NCBI GenBank assembly: GCA_020634335.1
Contig: JACKBY010000002.1
Coordinates: forward strand, 227,722 to 291,721
Direction of reading: 5' to 3'
Origin: Promineifilum sp.
GTDB taxonomy: Bacteria > Chloroflexota > Anaerolineae > Promineifilales > Promineifilaceae
Length of the DNA: 64,000 nt
Shown: positions 8,193 to 16,531 of the stretch, piece after piece
Numbering within the stretch: the first letter of the stretch is position 1
How the letters are laid out: every line of letters begins with the position of its first letter
The notes under the pieces: model-generated
The model's input: only the letters and a program-made list of their open reading frames with translations
Told to the model about the DNA's origin: nothing
Database searches by the model: none
Program-made: the position numbers and the translations under genes

Positions 8193-8230
8193 CAGAGGGG
8201 CGAGCAACCCTCTGGGCTCTCTCCCCTCTG
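8193..8230. terminator. Possible hairpin between lipoprotein gene and xdhC
   Basis: Inverted arms CAGAGGGG (8193-8200) and CCCCTCTG (8223-8230) enclose 22 nt, 12 nt beyond the lipoprotein stop on the minus strand. There is no clear T-tract, so a terminator or mRNA-processing role is only possible. Confidence 0.3.
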
Positions 8231-8242
8231 CTCTCTCTTGAA

Positions 8243-8647
8243 CTACGGCCGCGCCAGACACCACTCCGATACCCAGGCCGTCTTGCCCGCCTCATCGACG
8301 CGATAGAAGATGTGGGGGAAGGCCGTGGCTTCACCGATGAGCGGCGCGCCGTTGCGCGCGGCAATGAGTTCGCGCCGGCTCATCTCGAGCACCGTGACGC
8401 GATGACCATCCAGGAAAAGCCGGTTGTGCAGGCTGACGGCCGGGCCGACGTCATTGCCCAGCACGACGCGTGTGTCGTCGTCCAGCGCGCCACATTGACC
8501 ATGGGCGGCGCACTCGTCGGTACAGCTAATCTGTACTTCCTCGCTGACGGCGTACTCGGTCGTTTCCGCCCCGCCACAGGCCGACAGCAGACAAACCACA
8601 AGGATTATCGGAATCAAGACGGCCAGCGTGAGGCGATAGAGGCTCAT
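8243..8647 (-). CDS. Small lipoprotein of unknown function
   Basis: This is a 134-residue protein with a lipoprotein signal peptide ending in the lipobox LLSAC (residues 20-24). The mature part begins with a Cys-containing segment (CTDECAAHGQC) and continues with a predicted beta-rich domain ending ...WVSEWCLARP. I do not recognise the family. The ATG at 8647 is preceded by GGGGAC as a possible ribosome site. It is read in the same direction as xdhC 70 nt downstream, but a hairpin lies between, so membership of the hydroxylase operon is uncertain. Function unassigned. Confidence 0.65.
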   Translation of the reverse strand: MSLYRLTLAVLIPIILVVCLLSACGGAETTEYAVSEEVQISCTDECAAHGQCGALDDDTRVVLGNDVGPAVSLHNRLFLDGHRVTVLEMSRRELIAARNGAPLIGEATAFPHIFYRVDEAGKTAWVSEWCLARP

Positions 8648-8689
8648 ATCTGTCCCCTAGTTTACCAAAACTTTGAAAATGAGTTCAAT

Positions 8690-8727
8690 CAAAAAGGCCG
8701 CGGCGAAGCAGATTCTTCGCCGCGGCC
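8690..8727 (-). terminator. Rho-independent terminator of the alpha-2-macroglobulin-like gene
   Basis: A 13-bp perfect GC stem (GGCCGCGGCGAAG at 8696-8708 with its complement at 8715-8727) has a 6-nt loop. On the minus strand it is followed by TTTTTGATT, and it lies 25 nt after the stop at 8753. Confidence 0.85.
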
Positions 8728-8752
8728 CACGTCAGGGAACGGTTTGTCCCGT

Positions 8753-11700
8753 TTACTCTGTAATCGTGAAGGTGGCTCCCTCCGAGCGGCCAAAGACCTC
8801 CGGGAAGTAATCCTCGCGGGCCGTCGCCGGCATCACCTGATAGGTCCCGGCGATATTGGGCTGCAGGAAGTAGGCGTACTGATAGGTTCCGGCCGGCAGG
8901 AACTGGCTCAGGAAGACGACCTTCTCGTCGCGATACTGGATATCATCGAAGTACCACCACCCCCAGAAGCCGCGGCCGAAGTCGCCTTCGGCGGGGACAA
9001 TGCCGCCGCCGAGAGCCGATTCACTGGTCAGCAAATTCGGATCGATGGCGTCCGTGCCCGCCGGGATGGGGTCCTCGACGACGACATAGACGCGGTCGTT
9101 GGGCACGATGACTGTCAGCTCGACGCGCACGCGTTCGTTGGCGGCGATGCTGTCGATAGGCGCGCACGTCTCCGTTTCGGCGTCGCAGGCCGCGTCGTAG
9201 TAGCGGCGCTCCACGGTGAAGCCGCGGCTGATCGGGTCAAGCGATTCGACGGCGATGGCGCTGTTGAGCCGCAGGGTGTAATAGAGGCGGCCGTCGCCCG
9301 CGCCGCGCTGGAAGTCGAAGAAGTTCGTGTCGCCGGCCAGCAACTCACTGACCGGGATGGAAATAGCTTCGGACGCCGTGGCGTCGTCGGGCGCAAAAGC
9401 CCCCGATGCCCGCGAGGCCAGATTGACCAGCAGCTCATAGGCGTAGTCGGGTTCCAGCTCGCCGGAAGCGACCATCCAGTTGCTCAGCGCCGACACGCTC
9501 CAGGCGGTCGTGTGCAGCGTCGACCAGGTTTCGGCCGTGCGGGCGACCATCAGCCAGCGCACGGCGGGCGGCAGCAACGGGCTGTCCGGTTGCAACTGCG
9601 CCAGGGCCTGGATGATCATCGCCGTGCCGCGAATGTCGCTGCTCAGGTTGAAGAAGTCCTGCTCGGCGTCTTCCCAATGAGCGCCCGTGGCGCTCATGAT
9701 CACTTCGTCATTCAGATCGGCCAGCAGCGCGTCGCTGTTCTCGCCCGCCGCGCCGGCGGCGTCATAGGCCATCGCCAGCAGCGCCTTGGCATAGGGGTCC
9801 AGCAGCGCGCGATGTTCGGCCACCAGTTCATCGGCGTCATCAGCGACATCATCGCCGGCAACGGCCATCACGTAGAGGAAGAACGCCTGCCGGTTGGCCT
9901 CCGAGGCGTCGCCCAGGCGGTTGACCGGCTCCAGTTGCCCGCGGACGTATTCCGCGCCGCTTTCCGGCACGGCCGCGTCCACCTCGTAGCCGAGTTCGGC
10001 CGCCCGCGTCAGGCTCAACAACGACTGGGCGCTGAGCCACGGATCGCTGCTGCCGCTGAAGCACCAGCCCCAGCCGCCGTCGCCTTTCTGCAAGGCGGCC
10101 AGCTTGGCGGCGTCGCTCTCGTTTTGCGCGGCCAGTTGCGTCGCCAGCGTGTCGTTGTCGAGTTCCAGCTCGCGAATGGCCGCCTCGACGGCCGTGTTGT
10201 GCAGCAGCCGGTCGGCCAGCGAGCCGGCGCACTCGATGAACGGCATGATCGGGTCGTTGACGATGTCGAACGATTCGATGATGGCCGCGGCCAGCGACGG
10301 CTGGAGCCTGACCAGGGCCTCGCCGTGCTGCGTGTCCACGCCCTGCGGCAGGACCAGCGCCTCGACGCGCCGCCCCGCCGCGTCCAGTTCGCCGGCGGTG
10401 GCCACGAAGTCGCGGCCGTCATAGCGATAGATGGGCAGCAGCGCCTCTGGCCCCACGCCCATCGTCGGCTTGCTGGCGTCGCTCAGGTCGCCGCCGGTGA
10501 CGCGGAAGGTCACGTCGGCCGTGGGCAGGTCTTGCACGGTCACGGGCCAGGTCACCCGTACCCGGCCGTTGGCCGGCACAGTCACCGTTTGCTCGGCGTC
10601 GCCGTCAATCGTCAGGCCGGTCGCTTCCAAACTGACCGTGGCCTCGATGGCGGCGTCGGTGTTGTTGTTGACGTTGGCCCCCAGCGACAGGCTGTCGCCG
10701 ACGGTGAAGAAGCGCGGCGTAATCGGGCGGATGATGAGCGGCAGGCGGGCCAGGATGTCGGCGTCGCCTTGCCCGACGCGCGTGTCGGTCGTGGCTGCCT
10801 TGCTGTGCATCCGCCAGGTCGTCACGTTGTCGGGCAGCGGCACCTCGACCGAGGCGCGGCCGTCCGCGTCCGTCAGCAGCTTGGCTTCCCAGTAGGCGGT
10901 GTCCTTGAAGTCGCGGCGGACGTCGTCCTCTTCGCCTTCCAGGCGAACCGATTCCAGGGCCACATCGCCGCCCCCACCGCCCAAGCCGCCGCCGCCGGGC
11001 AGCGGCTCCTCGATCGCCAGCCCTTCGCCGGTGATCAGCAGGCCGGAGCCGACGTTGCTGCGCATGGGCTGGCGGGCATAGAAGGCTTCCAGAATAGGCG
11101 GCGCGTTGTCTTCCTTCAGCGTCAGCACGGCCAGATCGACCAGGGCCAGCGATACCTCGGCCTGCACCGGGTTGCCCGCCTGGTCGGTCACGGCCACGTC
11201 GAACGTGGCCGTGTCGCCCGGCGCATACTCCGCCGCGCCCGGCGTGATAGCCACGTTGAGATCAAACTGATCGGGCGGCACCACCAGCTCGATGAAGCCG
11301 ATGCGGATGTCGGCGTAGGGGAAATCGGGGTCAGCAGGATTCACCGGCTTGACCGCGGCCACGGTCACGTGGACGTTGGGCGCGAATTCGCCGGTGATCG
11401 GTATCTCCAGAATCTGGCTGCCGTTGACCGTCACGACCTGCTGGTCGATGAGGTTGCCGCGCTCGATGGTCAGCCAGGCGTTGACCGGCTGGGCAAAGGG
11501 CGACTGCACCAGAACCTGGGCCGTGTCGCCGATGTGGTATTCGCTTTGGTCGGCCGTCAATTCCATCGACCGCAGGTTGGGGTCGCTGCGCCAGCCGGCG
11601 AAAGTTTCGTCGGCCGACCAGATGGGCAGGCTGCTCATCTGCCGGCGGCCGCCGCCGTCGGTGACGGTCGCCACAGCCAGGAACGCGCCGCCGGCGTCGG

Positions 11701-14700
11701 GCGTGAAGGCCGCCGTGGCCTCGCCGTCGTTGCCGGTCGTCACGGTCTGGCGGCCGACTTCGGTATCGACCGGCGTCCAGACGGTGGCGCGCACGCCGAA
11801 CTCGTTGATACGCTTGCTCTCCCAATCGCGCCGATAGAAGACGACATCGACCGTCTGATTGGCGACCGGCTCGCCGGCCCAGTCCACCGTCAGCACGTCG
11901 ATGGCCGTCTCGCGGCCGGCATCGACCACGTAGCCCTGCGCGTGCAGGCCGGCGTAGACCTCGGCCGCGTGGAAGGTCACTTCGGCCCGGCCGCTGACCG
12001 GGAACTCGCCCAGCCCGCCCACGGTCGCCTCCACGGTGACTGTCTGGCTGCCCGCCGGGGCCTCGGCCAGCATGTCGGCCGGCAGCGGGATGGTGACGTT
12101 GCCCGACGCGTCGGTCTCGGCGTTGTCCGAAGAGATGAAGGTCGAACCGCTAAAGCCGCCGAACGGGTCGGAGGGTGTGTAGTTGAAACCACCCTGGTCG
12201 CCGAAGGCATAGGTCGGGTATGCCTCGAAGACCGGCGCGAACTCGACGCGATTGATGTTCCAGTTGACCGGCAGGCCGCCGGCCGAGCCGCCGAACAGAT
12301 AGGTGGCGTTGACGGTGACGGTGGTCGCCTGCCCCCGCAGCAGTTCTCCATCGGCCGGCGTCACGGATACCAGGAACTCCGGCGCGCGGTAATCGGCCAC
12401 GGTGAAGGAGCGGCTGGACAGCCAGTAGTCGCCGGTGATGTTGAAGGAATACGTGCCCGGCGGCATGTCGTCGTTGGTGACGAACTCGCCGCTGAAGACG
12501 CCGTCCTCGTCCAGCGTGACGTCGAAGGTCTCGCTGAAGGAGTCCTCGCCGAAGAAGAAGTTGGGACTGACCGAAATCTCCAGCGATTCGACGTCGGGCA
12601 GCGCATAGCGCCCAAAGTGGGTGTCGCGGACGATGCCCTTGAAGTACAATGTGTCGCCGGGCCGGTAGATGGGCCGGTCGGTATAGATGTAGGCGTAGAT
12701 GTCTTGCTCGGGGCCAGTGTCGTTGTTGATGCCCAACTGCCACGGATTGACGTTGCCCGTCCAGAAGGTGGAGGCCATGCCGAAGCCGGCGGCCCCCGGT
12801 TCGTTGCTGACGACGATCACGCCGTCGAGATAATTATTGGCGGGTTCGTAGTCGAACTGCGCGAAGCCGTCGGCGTCGGTCACGGCCGTGCCGTCCTGCA
12901 CGCCGTCGCGGCGATAGAGGGTCAGGTTGAGGCCGCTCACCGGCTCGCCCGAAGCCAGGTCGGTGGCCCAGACATGCACCTCGCCGAACATCTCCTTCAC
13001 GACCAGGTTGGTATCGGCGATGAGCAGCAGGACATTGCGATTTTGCCACCAGGCCGTGTCGGCGTCCAGCTCGGGCGCGGTCACCCGCAACTCATAGACG
13101 CCCGTCGGCAACACGCCGCCTCCGGCCAGTTCAACCGTCTCGACGCCCAGTTCGTCGCCGGCCGGATCGACCGGGACGGTCGTTTCGAAGACGAGAGCGC
13201 CGCCGGGCGACTGCTCGTTCAACCGGTAGGTGTTGAAAACGGCGTCGGAATTGACGCCGACTTCATATACCGCCACGTTCAACTCGCTGACGTGGCGGTG
13301 CATGACCTGCACATTGCTGGGGAAACTGGTGCTTACCTGTGCGTTCTGGCTGGGCAGATTGAACGCCGCCAGCGGCGGGACAGGCGCGCTGCTAAAACTG
13401 AAGGTGTAATCCTCGCCCAGCGTGTTGCCATAGGGATCGGCGGCCGTGCCGGGCACGGTGATCGTATATTCGGTATCCGGCTCCAGCGTGAACTGCAAAA
13501 AGACGGAGTAGCCCTCATCCCACTCGTTGATGAAGTAATCGATGTCGTCGGGATCGGGCGAAACTGCGATCCGGTCTTCGATGGTCTCGTCGTTCATGGG
13601 CGAGGCGAAGTCGATGCTGACGCCGTTTTGGTAGATTTCGGCTGTCGATCCGTCTGAGGGAGTCGTGCCGGTGACCGCGGGGAAGGGCACGGTGGTGAAG
13701 GTGCTGGTGTGGTCGTCCGACATGGTGGCCGCGCCGTTGGCCGAGGCGGCCGAGGCGGCAATGGTCAGCGTGTAGGGCGTTTCCAGCGACAACCCGTCCG
13801 CCGGCGTCAGGACGGCCAGACGATCCTCATCCTGCCAGTCAAAACTGAGGCCGACAGCCGCAGCGCCGCCGGCCGTCAGGCTGGTGGCGGCCTCCACGGA
13901 AGCGGTGTCCATGGGCATGTTGAAGGTGACGCTGATCGTCGTCGACGGGGTCACGCGCACCTGCTCATTCTCCGGCTCCACCGTGACCACTTCGGGCCGA
14001 ACGGTCGTGAATCGCCACGCCGGCGCGTCTTCCAGCGGGCTGCCGGTGACGTCGGTCAGACCGGGGTCAACGCTGACCGTGTAGGTCGTCGCGCCGGCAA
14101 ACGCCGGATCGGGGATGAAGCGGTAGATGCTCGTCGATGTCCATTCCCCCGTGCCTTCAACAGGCGGGTCGAAAGCCAGTGGCTGGGGCAGCCCGGCCTG
14201 CTCGCCGGAACTGACCAGCGGCACAACCGGCTTGTCGAAGACGACGGTGACGATGCCGTCGGTCTGGACGGCGTTGGCATTGTTGGCGGGGATGGTCTGG
14301 GTCACGTGGAGCGGGCCGGTGGCCTGCACGGCGAACTCGACCGGCTCCTGGAGGGTCTGACCGTTGGCGGCGCTGGCCGTGCCGGCAATGCGCACGTTGT
14401 AGGCCTGACCCAGTTCCAGCGAGCCGGCCGGCGTAAAGACGGCCGTGTCCGGTTCCGGCCAGCTCAGCTCGCCTTCAACCGGCGGGTCGAGCGTGAAGGC
14501 GGCCGCGACCGATGTCTGGTCCATGGGTTGGTCGAAGCGGATGGTGATGGGGGTGTCCAGGGCCACTTCCTGGCCGGGCAGCGGGTCGCTGGCGATGACT
14601 TGCGGCGGCCAGTCGATGGCCTCGGCGGGCACGGGGTGGCCCGCCACCGCGGCGTCCGTCGGGGCCGGTTCGGCTGTGGGCGGCGCGGCGGTCTCGCCCG

Positions 14701-14833
14701 GTTCGGTCGTCTCGATGGCGGCCGTGGCGGCCGTCGTCGGCAGGGCTTCCGGCTGCCCGCGCCGGCAGGCGGCCAGGAGCAACAGGGCAGTCAAAAGGAT
14801 AAACAAAAGTGGGGTGAATTTGCGTGAAAACAT
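8753..14833 (-). CDS. Giant alpha-2-macroglobulin-family lipoprotein with Big_5 repeats
   Basis: This 2026-residue protein starts with a signal peptide and lipobox (LLLLAAC, Cys23), then a Thr/Ala/Pro/Glu-rich tether to about residue 70. Four SbsA-type Ig-like (Big_5) domains follow (about 70-480), each with a ..DTPITIRFDQPMD..-like or ..TISVTFNMPMD..-like core. Macroglobulin domains come next (YIYTDRPIYRPGDTLYFKGIVRD near 715-740), a Gly-rich loop near residue 1283 where bait/MG7 regions occur, and the A2M core (YWEAKLLTDADGRASVEVPLPDNVTTWRM). The thioester-domain region includes GDGGWGWCFSGSSDPWLSAQS. Cys1535 is where the thioester Cys should be, but the motif reads PFIECAGS rather than C-x-EQ, so a thioester is not expected. 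Bacterial A2Ms are envelope protease traps; here trapping would have to be non-covalent. It is monocistronic, with its own terminator. Confidence 0.92.
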   Translation of the reverse strand: MFSRKFTPLLFILLTALLLLAACRRGQPEALPTTAATAAIETTEPGETAAPPTAEPAPTDAAVAGHPVPAEAIDWPPQVIASDPLPGQEVALDTPITIRFDQPMDQTSVAAAFTLDPPVEGELSWPEPDTAVFTPAGSLELGQAYNVRIAGTASAANGQTLQEPVEFAVQATGPLHVTQTIPANNANAVQTDGIVTVVFDKPVVPLVSSGEQAGLPQPLAFDPPVEGTGEWTSTSIYRFIPDPAFAGATTYTVSVDPGLTDVTGSPLEDAPAWRFTTVRPEVVTVEPENEQVRVTPSTTISVTFNMPMDTASVEAATSLTAGGAAAVGLSFDWQDEDRLAVLTPADGLSLETPYTLTIAASAASANGAATMSDDHTSTFTTVPFPAVTGTTPSDGSTAEIYQNGVSIDFASPMNDETIEDRIAVSPDPDDIDYFINEWDEGYSVFLQFTLEPDTEYTITVPGTAADPYGNTLGEDYTFSFSSAPVPPLAAFNLPSQNAQVSTSFPSNVQVMHRHVSELNVAVYEVGVNSDAVFNTYRLNEQSPGGALVFETTVPVDPAGDELGVETVELAGGGVLPTGVYELRVTAPELDADTAWWQNRNVLLLIADTNLVVKEMFGEVHVWATDLASGEPVSGLNLTLYRRDGVQDGTAVTDADGFAQFDYEPANNYLDGVIVVSNEPGAAGFGMASTFWTGNVNPWQLGINNDTGPEQDIYAYIYTDRPIYRPGDTLYFKGIVRDTHFGRYALPDVESLEISVSPNFFFGEDSFSETFDVTLDEDGVFSGEFVTNDDMPPGTYSFNITGDYWLSSRSFTVADYRAPEFLVSVTPADGELLRGQATTVTVNATYLFGGSAGGLPVNWNINRVEFAPVFEAYPTYAFGDQGGFNYTPSDPFGGFSGSTFISSDNAETDASGNVTIPLPADMLAEAPAGSQTVTVEATVGGLGEFPVSGRAEVTFHAAEVYAGLHAQGYVVDAGRETAIDVLTVDWAGEPVANQTVDVVFYRRDWESKRINEFGVRATVWTPVDTEVGRQTVTTGNDGEATAAFTPDAGGAFLAVATVTDGGGRRQMSSLPIWSADETFAGWRSDPNLRSMELTADQSEYHIGDTAQVLVQSPFAQPVNAWLTIERGNLIDQQVVTVNGSQILEIPITGEFAPNVHVTVAAVKPVNPADPDFPYADIRIGFIELVVPPDQFDLNVAITPGAAEYAPGDTATFDVAVTDQAGNPVQAEVSLALVDLAVLTLKEDNAPPILEAFYARQPMRSNVGSGLLITGEGLAIEEPLPGGGGLGGGGGDVALESVRLEGEEDDVRRDFKDTAYWEAKLLTDADGRASVEVPLPDNVTTWRMHSKAATTDTRVGQGDADILARLPLIIRPITPRFFTVGDSLSLGANVNNNTDAAIEATVSLEATGLTIDGDAEQTVTVPANGRVRVTWPVTVQDLPTADVTFRVTGGDLSDASKPTMGVGPEALLPIYRYDGRDFVATAGELDAAGRRVEALVLPQGVDTQHGEALVRLQPSLAAAIIESFDIVNDPIMPFIECAGSLADRLLHNTAVEAAIRELELDNDTLATQLAAQNESDAAKLAALQKGDGGWGWCFSGSSDPWLSAQSLLSLTRAAELGYEVDAAVPESGAEYVRGQLEPVNRLGDASEANRQAFFLYVMAVAGDDVADDADELVAEHRALLDPYAKALLAMAYDAAGAAGENSDALLADLNDEVIMSATGAHWEDAEQDFFNLSSDIRGTAMIIQALAQLQPDSPLLPPAVRWLMVARTAETWSTLHTTAWSVSALSNWMVASGELEPDYAYELLVNLASRASGAFAPDDATASEAISIPVSELLAGDTNFFDFQRGAGDGRLYYTLRLNSAIAVESLDPISRGFTVERRYYDAACDAETETCAPIDSIAANERVRVELTVIVPNDRVYVVVEDPIPAGTDAIDPNLLTSESALGGGIVPAEGDFGRGFWGWWYFDDIQYRDEKVVFLSQFLPAGTYQYAYFLQPNIAGTYQVMPATAREDYFPEVFGRSEGATFTITE

Positions 14834-15049
14834 GGGTTGTGCCTCTCGTGATTACGGGCGGTTGGGCGGCCGCAGAAGGCCGCCGGGCTTGACCGGCGCG
14901 GCCATCGGCTCGGCCGCGAGAGCTGTTACTAGAGAAGACGATAAACTTCGGGCGACAGTTCCGCGAAGTAAAGGGATTGGCAAGTCTACTCCCTGCAGGC
15001 CGGCCGTTTGGGTGGCAAACAGGTGACACCCTGTCGGGCGGCCGATCAC

Positions 15050-15058
15050 ATTATAGCA
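15050..15058 (-). promoter_or_regulatory. Extended -10 promoter (TGCTATAAT) upstream of the A2M-like gene
   Basis: The minus strand reads TATGCTATAATGTG, a perfect TATAAT with the TGn extension. It lies about 215 nt upstream of the A2M-like ATG at 14833, which leaves a long leader. No strong -35 is seen at 17 bp, as expected for extended -10 promoters. Confidence 0.45.
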
Positions 15059-15175
15059 TAAAGTAGGCTCTTCGTTATCAACGACGCCCACCCTGTCGCC
15101 CAACCTGTCCAGGTGGCCTCTTCCCGGCTGCGTTCATTGTCCGGCACATGCCATCTGATATGCAGGCCTATACGC

Positions 15176-15430
15176 TATCAAAAGGGCCAAAACACCCCCC
15201 CCACCCTGGGATTAACTTTCTTAACTTGTTTAACTTTACTAAATCACCCGGCGGCCGAAGATCGCCTTTCCCGGTTATATAGAAATATATCTATATAACA
15301 TTTATTTACAGTACCTCATAGAGCCGGGGCGCTACGGCACCAATCGCGCGGAAGGGAATTAAACAAGTAAATAAAGTTAAACAAGTTAATCCGGGGTGGG
15401 GGGTAGCCATTTGGCCGTTTTGCTATTGCC
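15176..15430. other. Iteron-palindrome structure: inverted 9-bp repeat arrays around an AT-rich palindrome
   Basis: Three head-to-tail 9-mers of TTAACTTNN occupy 15212-15238. On the opposite strand, in the same 9-bp phase, there are TTAACTTGT, TTAACTTTA, TTTACTTGT and a weaker TTAATTCCC (15354-15389). Outside both arrays lie matching C-rich/G-rich tracts (CACCCCCCCCACCC at 15193-15206; GGGGTGGGGGG at 15393-15403) and matching CAAAA.GGCCAAA blocks. The centre holds a 9-bp palindrome GTTATATAG-n8-CTATATAAC (15274-15299) in very AT-rich DNA. No gene is supported in 14834-15721 around it. The layout resembles iteron origins or protein-nucleated looping sites. No DnaA box was found, so the role is open. 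Confidence 0.7.
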
Positions 15431-15601
15431 GGCGACGGCGCGGGTGCTGTCGTCGGCCACAAGAACGCCCGGGGAAAACCGCGTTCGCCCCAGGCCCGCG
15501 GCGCGGGTTGAGGCGCTGTTTGTCGGCCGGACAGGCTTTTGCAGTGGTCGGGGGGAGCGCCGCATGGCTGTCCGGCGGCCGGGAACGCGATGGGCTGCGG
15601 A

Positions 15602-15624
15602 GCCGGTTTGGAAACCGGCGCTAC
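15602..15624. repeat. REP-like hairpin GCCGGTTTGGAAACCGGC + GCTAC
   Basis: An 8-bp perfect stem with a 2-nt centre is followed by GCTAC. The same plan (GCCGG, A/T-rich turn, CCGGC then G/A-C/T-TAC) appears twice at 53254-53340, so this is a dispersed intergenic repeat. Confidence 0.5.
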
Positions 15625-15721
15625 GCAGAGCGACCGATTACCGCCAAACCCCGGTCGTCGGGAGCCTGGCGTGGCCGATTGCCGGCGGCTTGGGTACAAT
15701 GCCCTCGTCAACAGGCTCTTC

Positions 15722-16177
15722 ATGATGGATGAATACGAACGATGGATGCGTCTGGCCCTGGCCCAGGCCGAGACGGCGCTGGCCTTGGGCGAGGTGCCGG
15801 TCGGGGCGGTGGCTGTGCTCGATGGGGAAATCATCGGCGCGGGCTTCAATCGCAAGGAAAGCGACCAGGACCCGACCGCCCATGCCGAGATGATCGCCCT
15901 GCGGGCGGCGGCGGCGCGGCTCGACAATTGGCGGCTGATCGGCGTGACACTCTACTGCACGCTGGAGCCGTGCCCCATGTGCGCCGGGGCGATGATCCAG
16001 GGCCGGCTGTCGCGGCTGGTCTATGGAGCCAGGGACACCCGCTTCGGGGCCGATGGCACGATTATCGACGTGTTGGGCCAACCGGCGTTCAACCATCGCG
16101 TCGAGGTCGTCTCCGGCGTCCTGGCCCACGAGGCCGGGGAACTCTTGCAGCGGTTCTTTCGGAGCCTGCGGGAATAA
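15722..16177 (+). CDS. tadA: tRNA-specific adenosine deaminase TadA
   Basis: This 151-residue deaminase converts A34 of tRNA-Arg(ACG) to inosine. It shows the zinc/catalytic motif HAE (His54, Glu56) and PCPMC (Cys84, Cys87), with the flanking GEVPVGAVAVLDGEIIGAGFNRKE and TLYCTLEPCPMCAGA blocks typical of TadA. The frame is open further upstream, but that part is low-complexity intergenic sequence; the start is ATG 15722 or the adjacent ATG 15725. A TACAAT hexamer at 15695-15700 could be its -10. It is followed by tRNA-Ser on the same strand. Confidence 0.93.
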   Translation: MMDEYERWMRLALAQAETALALGEVPVGAVAVLDGEIIGAGFNRKESDQDPTAHAEMIALRAAAARLDNWRLIGVTLYCTLEPCPMCAGAMIQGRLSRLVYGARDTRFGADGTIIDVLGQPAFNHRVEVVSGVLAHEAGELLQRFFRSLRE

Positions 16178-16216
16178 AGGGGCGACGGCCGTCCCTGATA
16201 ATTTCCCGATTCCCTC

Positions 16217-16245
16217 TTCACGATTCCCCTCACATCTGCTATACT
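16217..16245 (+). promoter_or_regulatory. Promoter of tRNA-Ser
   Basis: TTCACG (16217-16222), a 17-bp spacer and TATACT (16240-16245) preceded by TGC form a plausible sigma70-type promoter. It would start transcription near 16252, about 40 nt before the mature tRNA. Confidence 0.5.
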
Positions 16246-16290
16246 CCCTTTCTGGACACCGACTGACCCCTGGTCACTGTCCACTGATTC

Positions 16291-16377
16291 GGAGAGGTGC
16301 CGGAGCGGTTGATCGGGGCGCTCTCGAAAAGCGTTGTGGCCGTAAGGTCACCGTGGGTTCGAATCCCACCCTCTCCG
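16291..16377 (+). tRNA. tRNA-Ser (anticodon CGA)
   Basis: The 7-bp acceptor stem GGAGAGG/CCTCTCC (16291-16297 with 16370-16376), anticodon stem GCGCT/AGCGT with loop CTCGAAA (anticodon CGA at 16325-16327), a long class II variable arm and T-arm GTGGGTTCGAATCCCAC identify a serine tRNA reading UCG. The discriminator base is G16377, and CCA is not encoded. Confidence 0.97.
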
Positions 16378-16393
16378 CTGTCATGATTGCCGA

Positions 16394-16418
16394 GGACACC
16401 CGCGTGGGTGTCCTTTTT
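16394..16418 (+). terminator. Rho-independent terminator after tRNA-Ser
   Basis: GGACACCC-GCGT-GGGTGTCC followed by TTTTT starts 16 nt after the tRNA end. Confidence 0.9.
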
Positions 16419-16531
16419 CCCAATCGCCGGCCCAACAGGGCGGCCCATGAAGCCCGTTCCCGGAAGCCCACTCCCATTGGAAATCAACGCTGAGGTTATT
16501 TCGGTCAGGCGCTCCCAGCCTGCCCTCTTCG

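Noticed and set aside
8173..8364. N-terminal extension of XdhC in frame
   Set aside because: The 64 extra residues are Arg/Ser/Pro-rich, overlap the lipoprotein gene and are absent from the family; ATG 8172 fits the XdhC domain start.
8090..13657. An uninterrupted plus-strand frame of 1855 codons
   Set aside because: It is antisense to the A2M-like gene, has Arg/Gly/Val/Asp-rich composition with no domain, and arises from the GC-rich codon usage of the real gene. Similar long antisense frames at 17206-19908, 28883-31234 and 51088-53010 are explained the same way.
14852..15103. Small minus-strand frame upstream of the A2M-like gene
   Set aside because: It has no ribosome site or conserved pattern, and it overlaps the predicted promoter.
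15176..15430. Chromosomal replication origin (oriC)
   Set aside because: There are no TTATNCACA DnaA boxes and no dnaA, dnaN or gyrB nearby; the iterons are of a different type.
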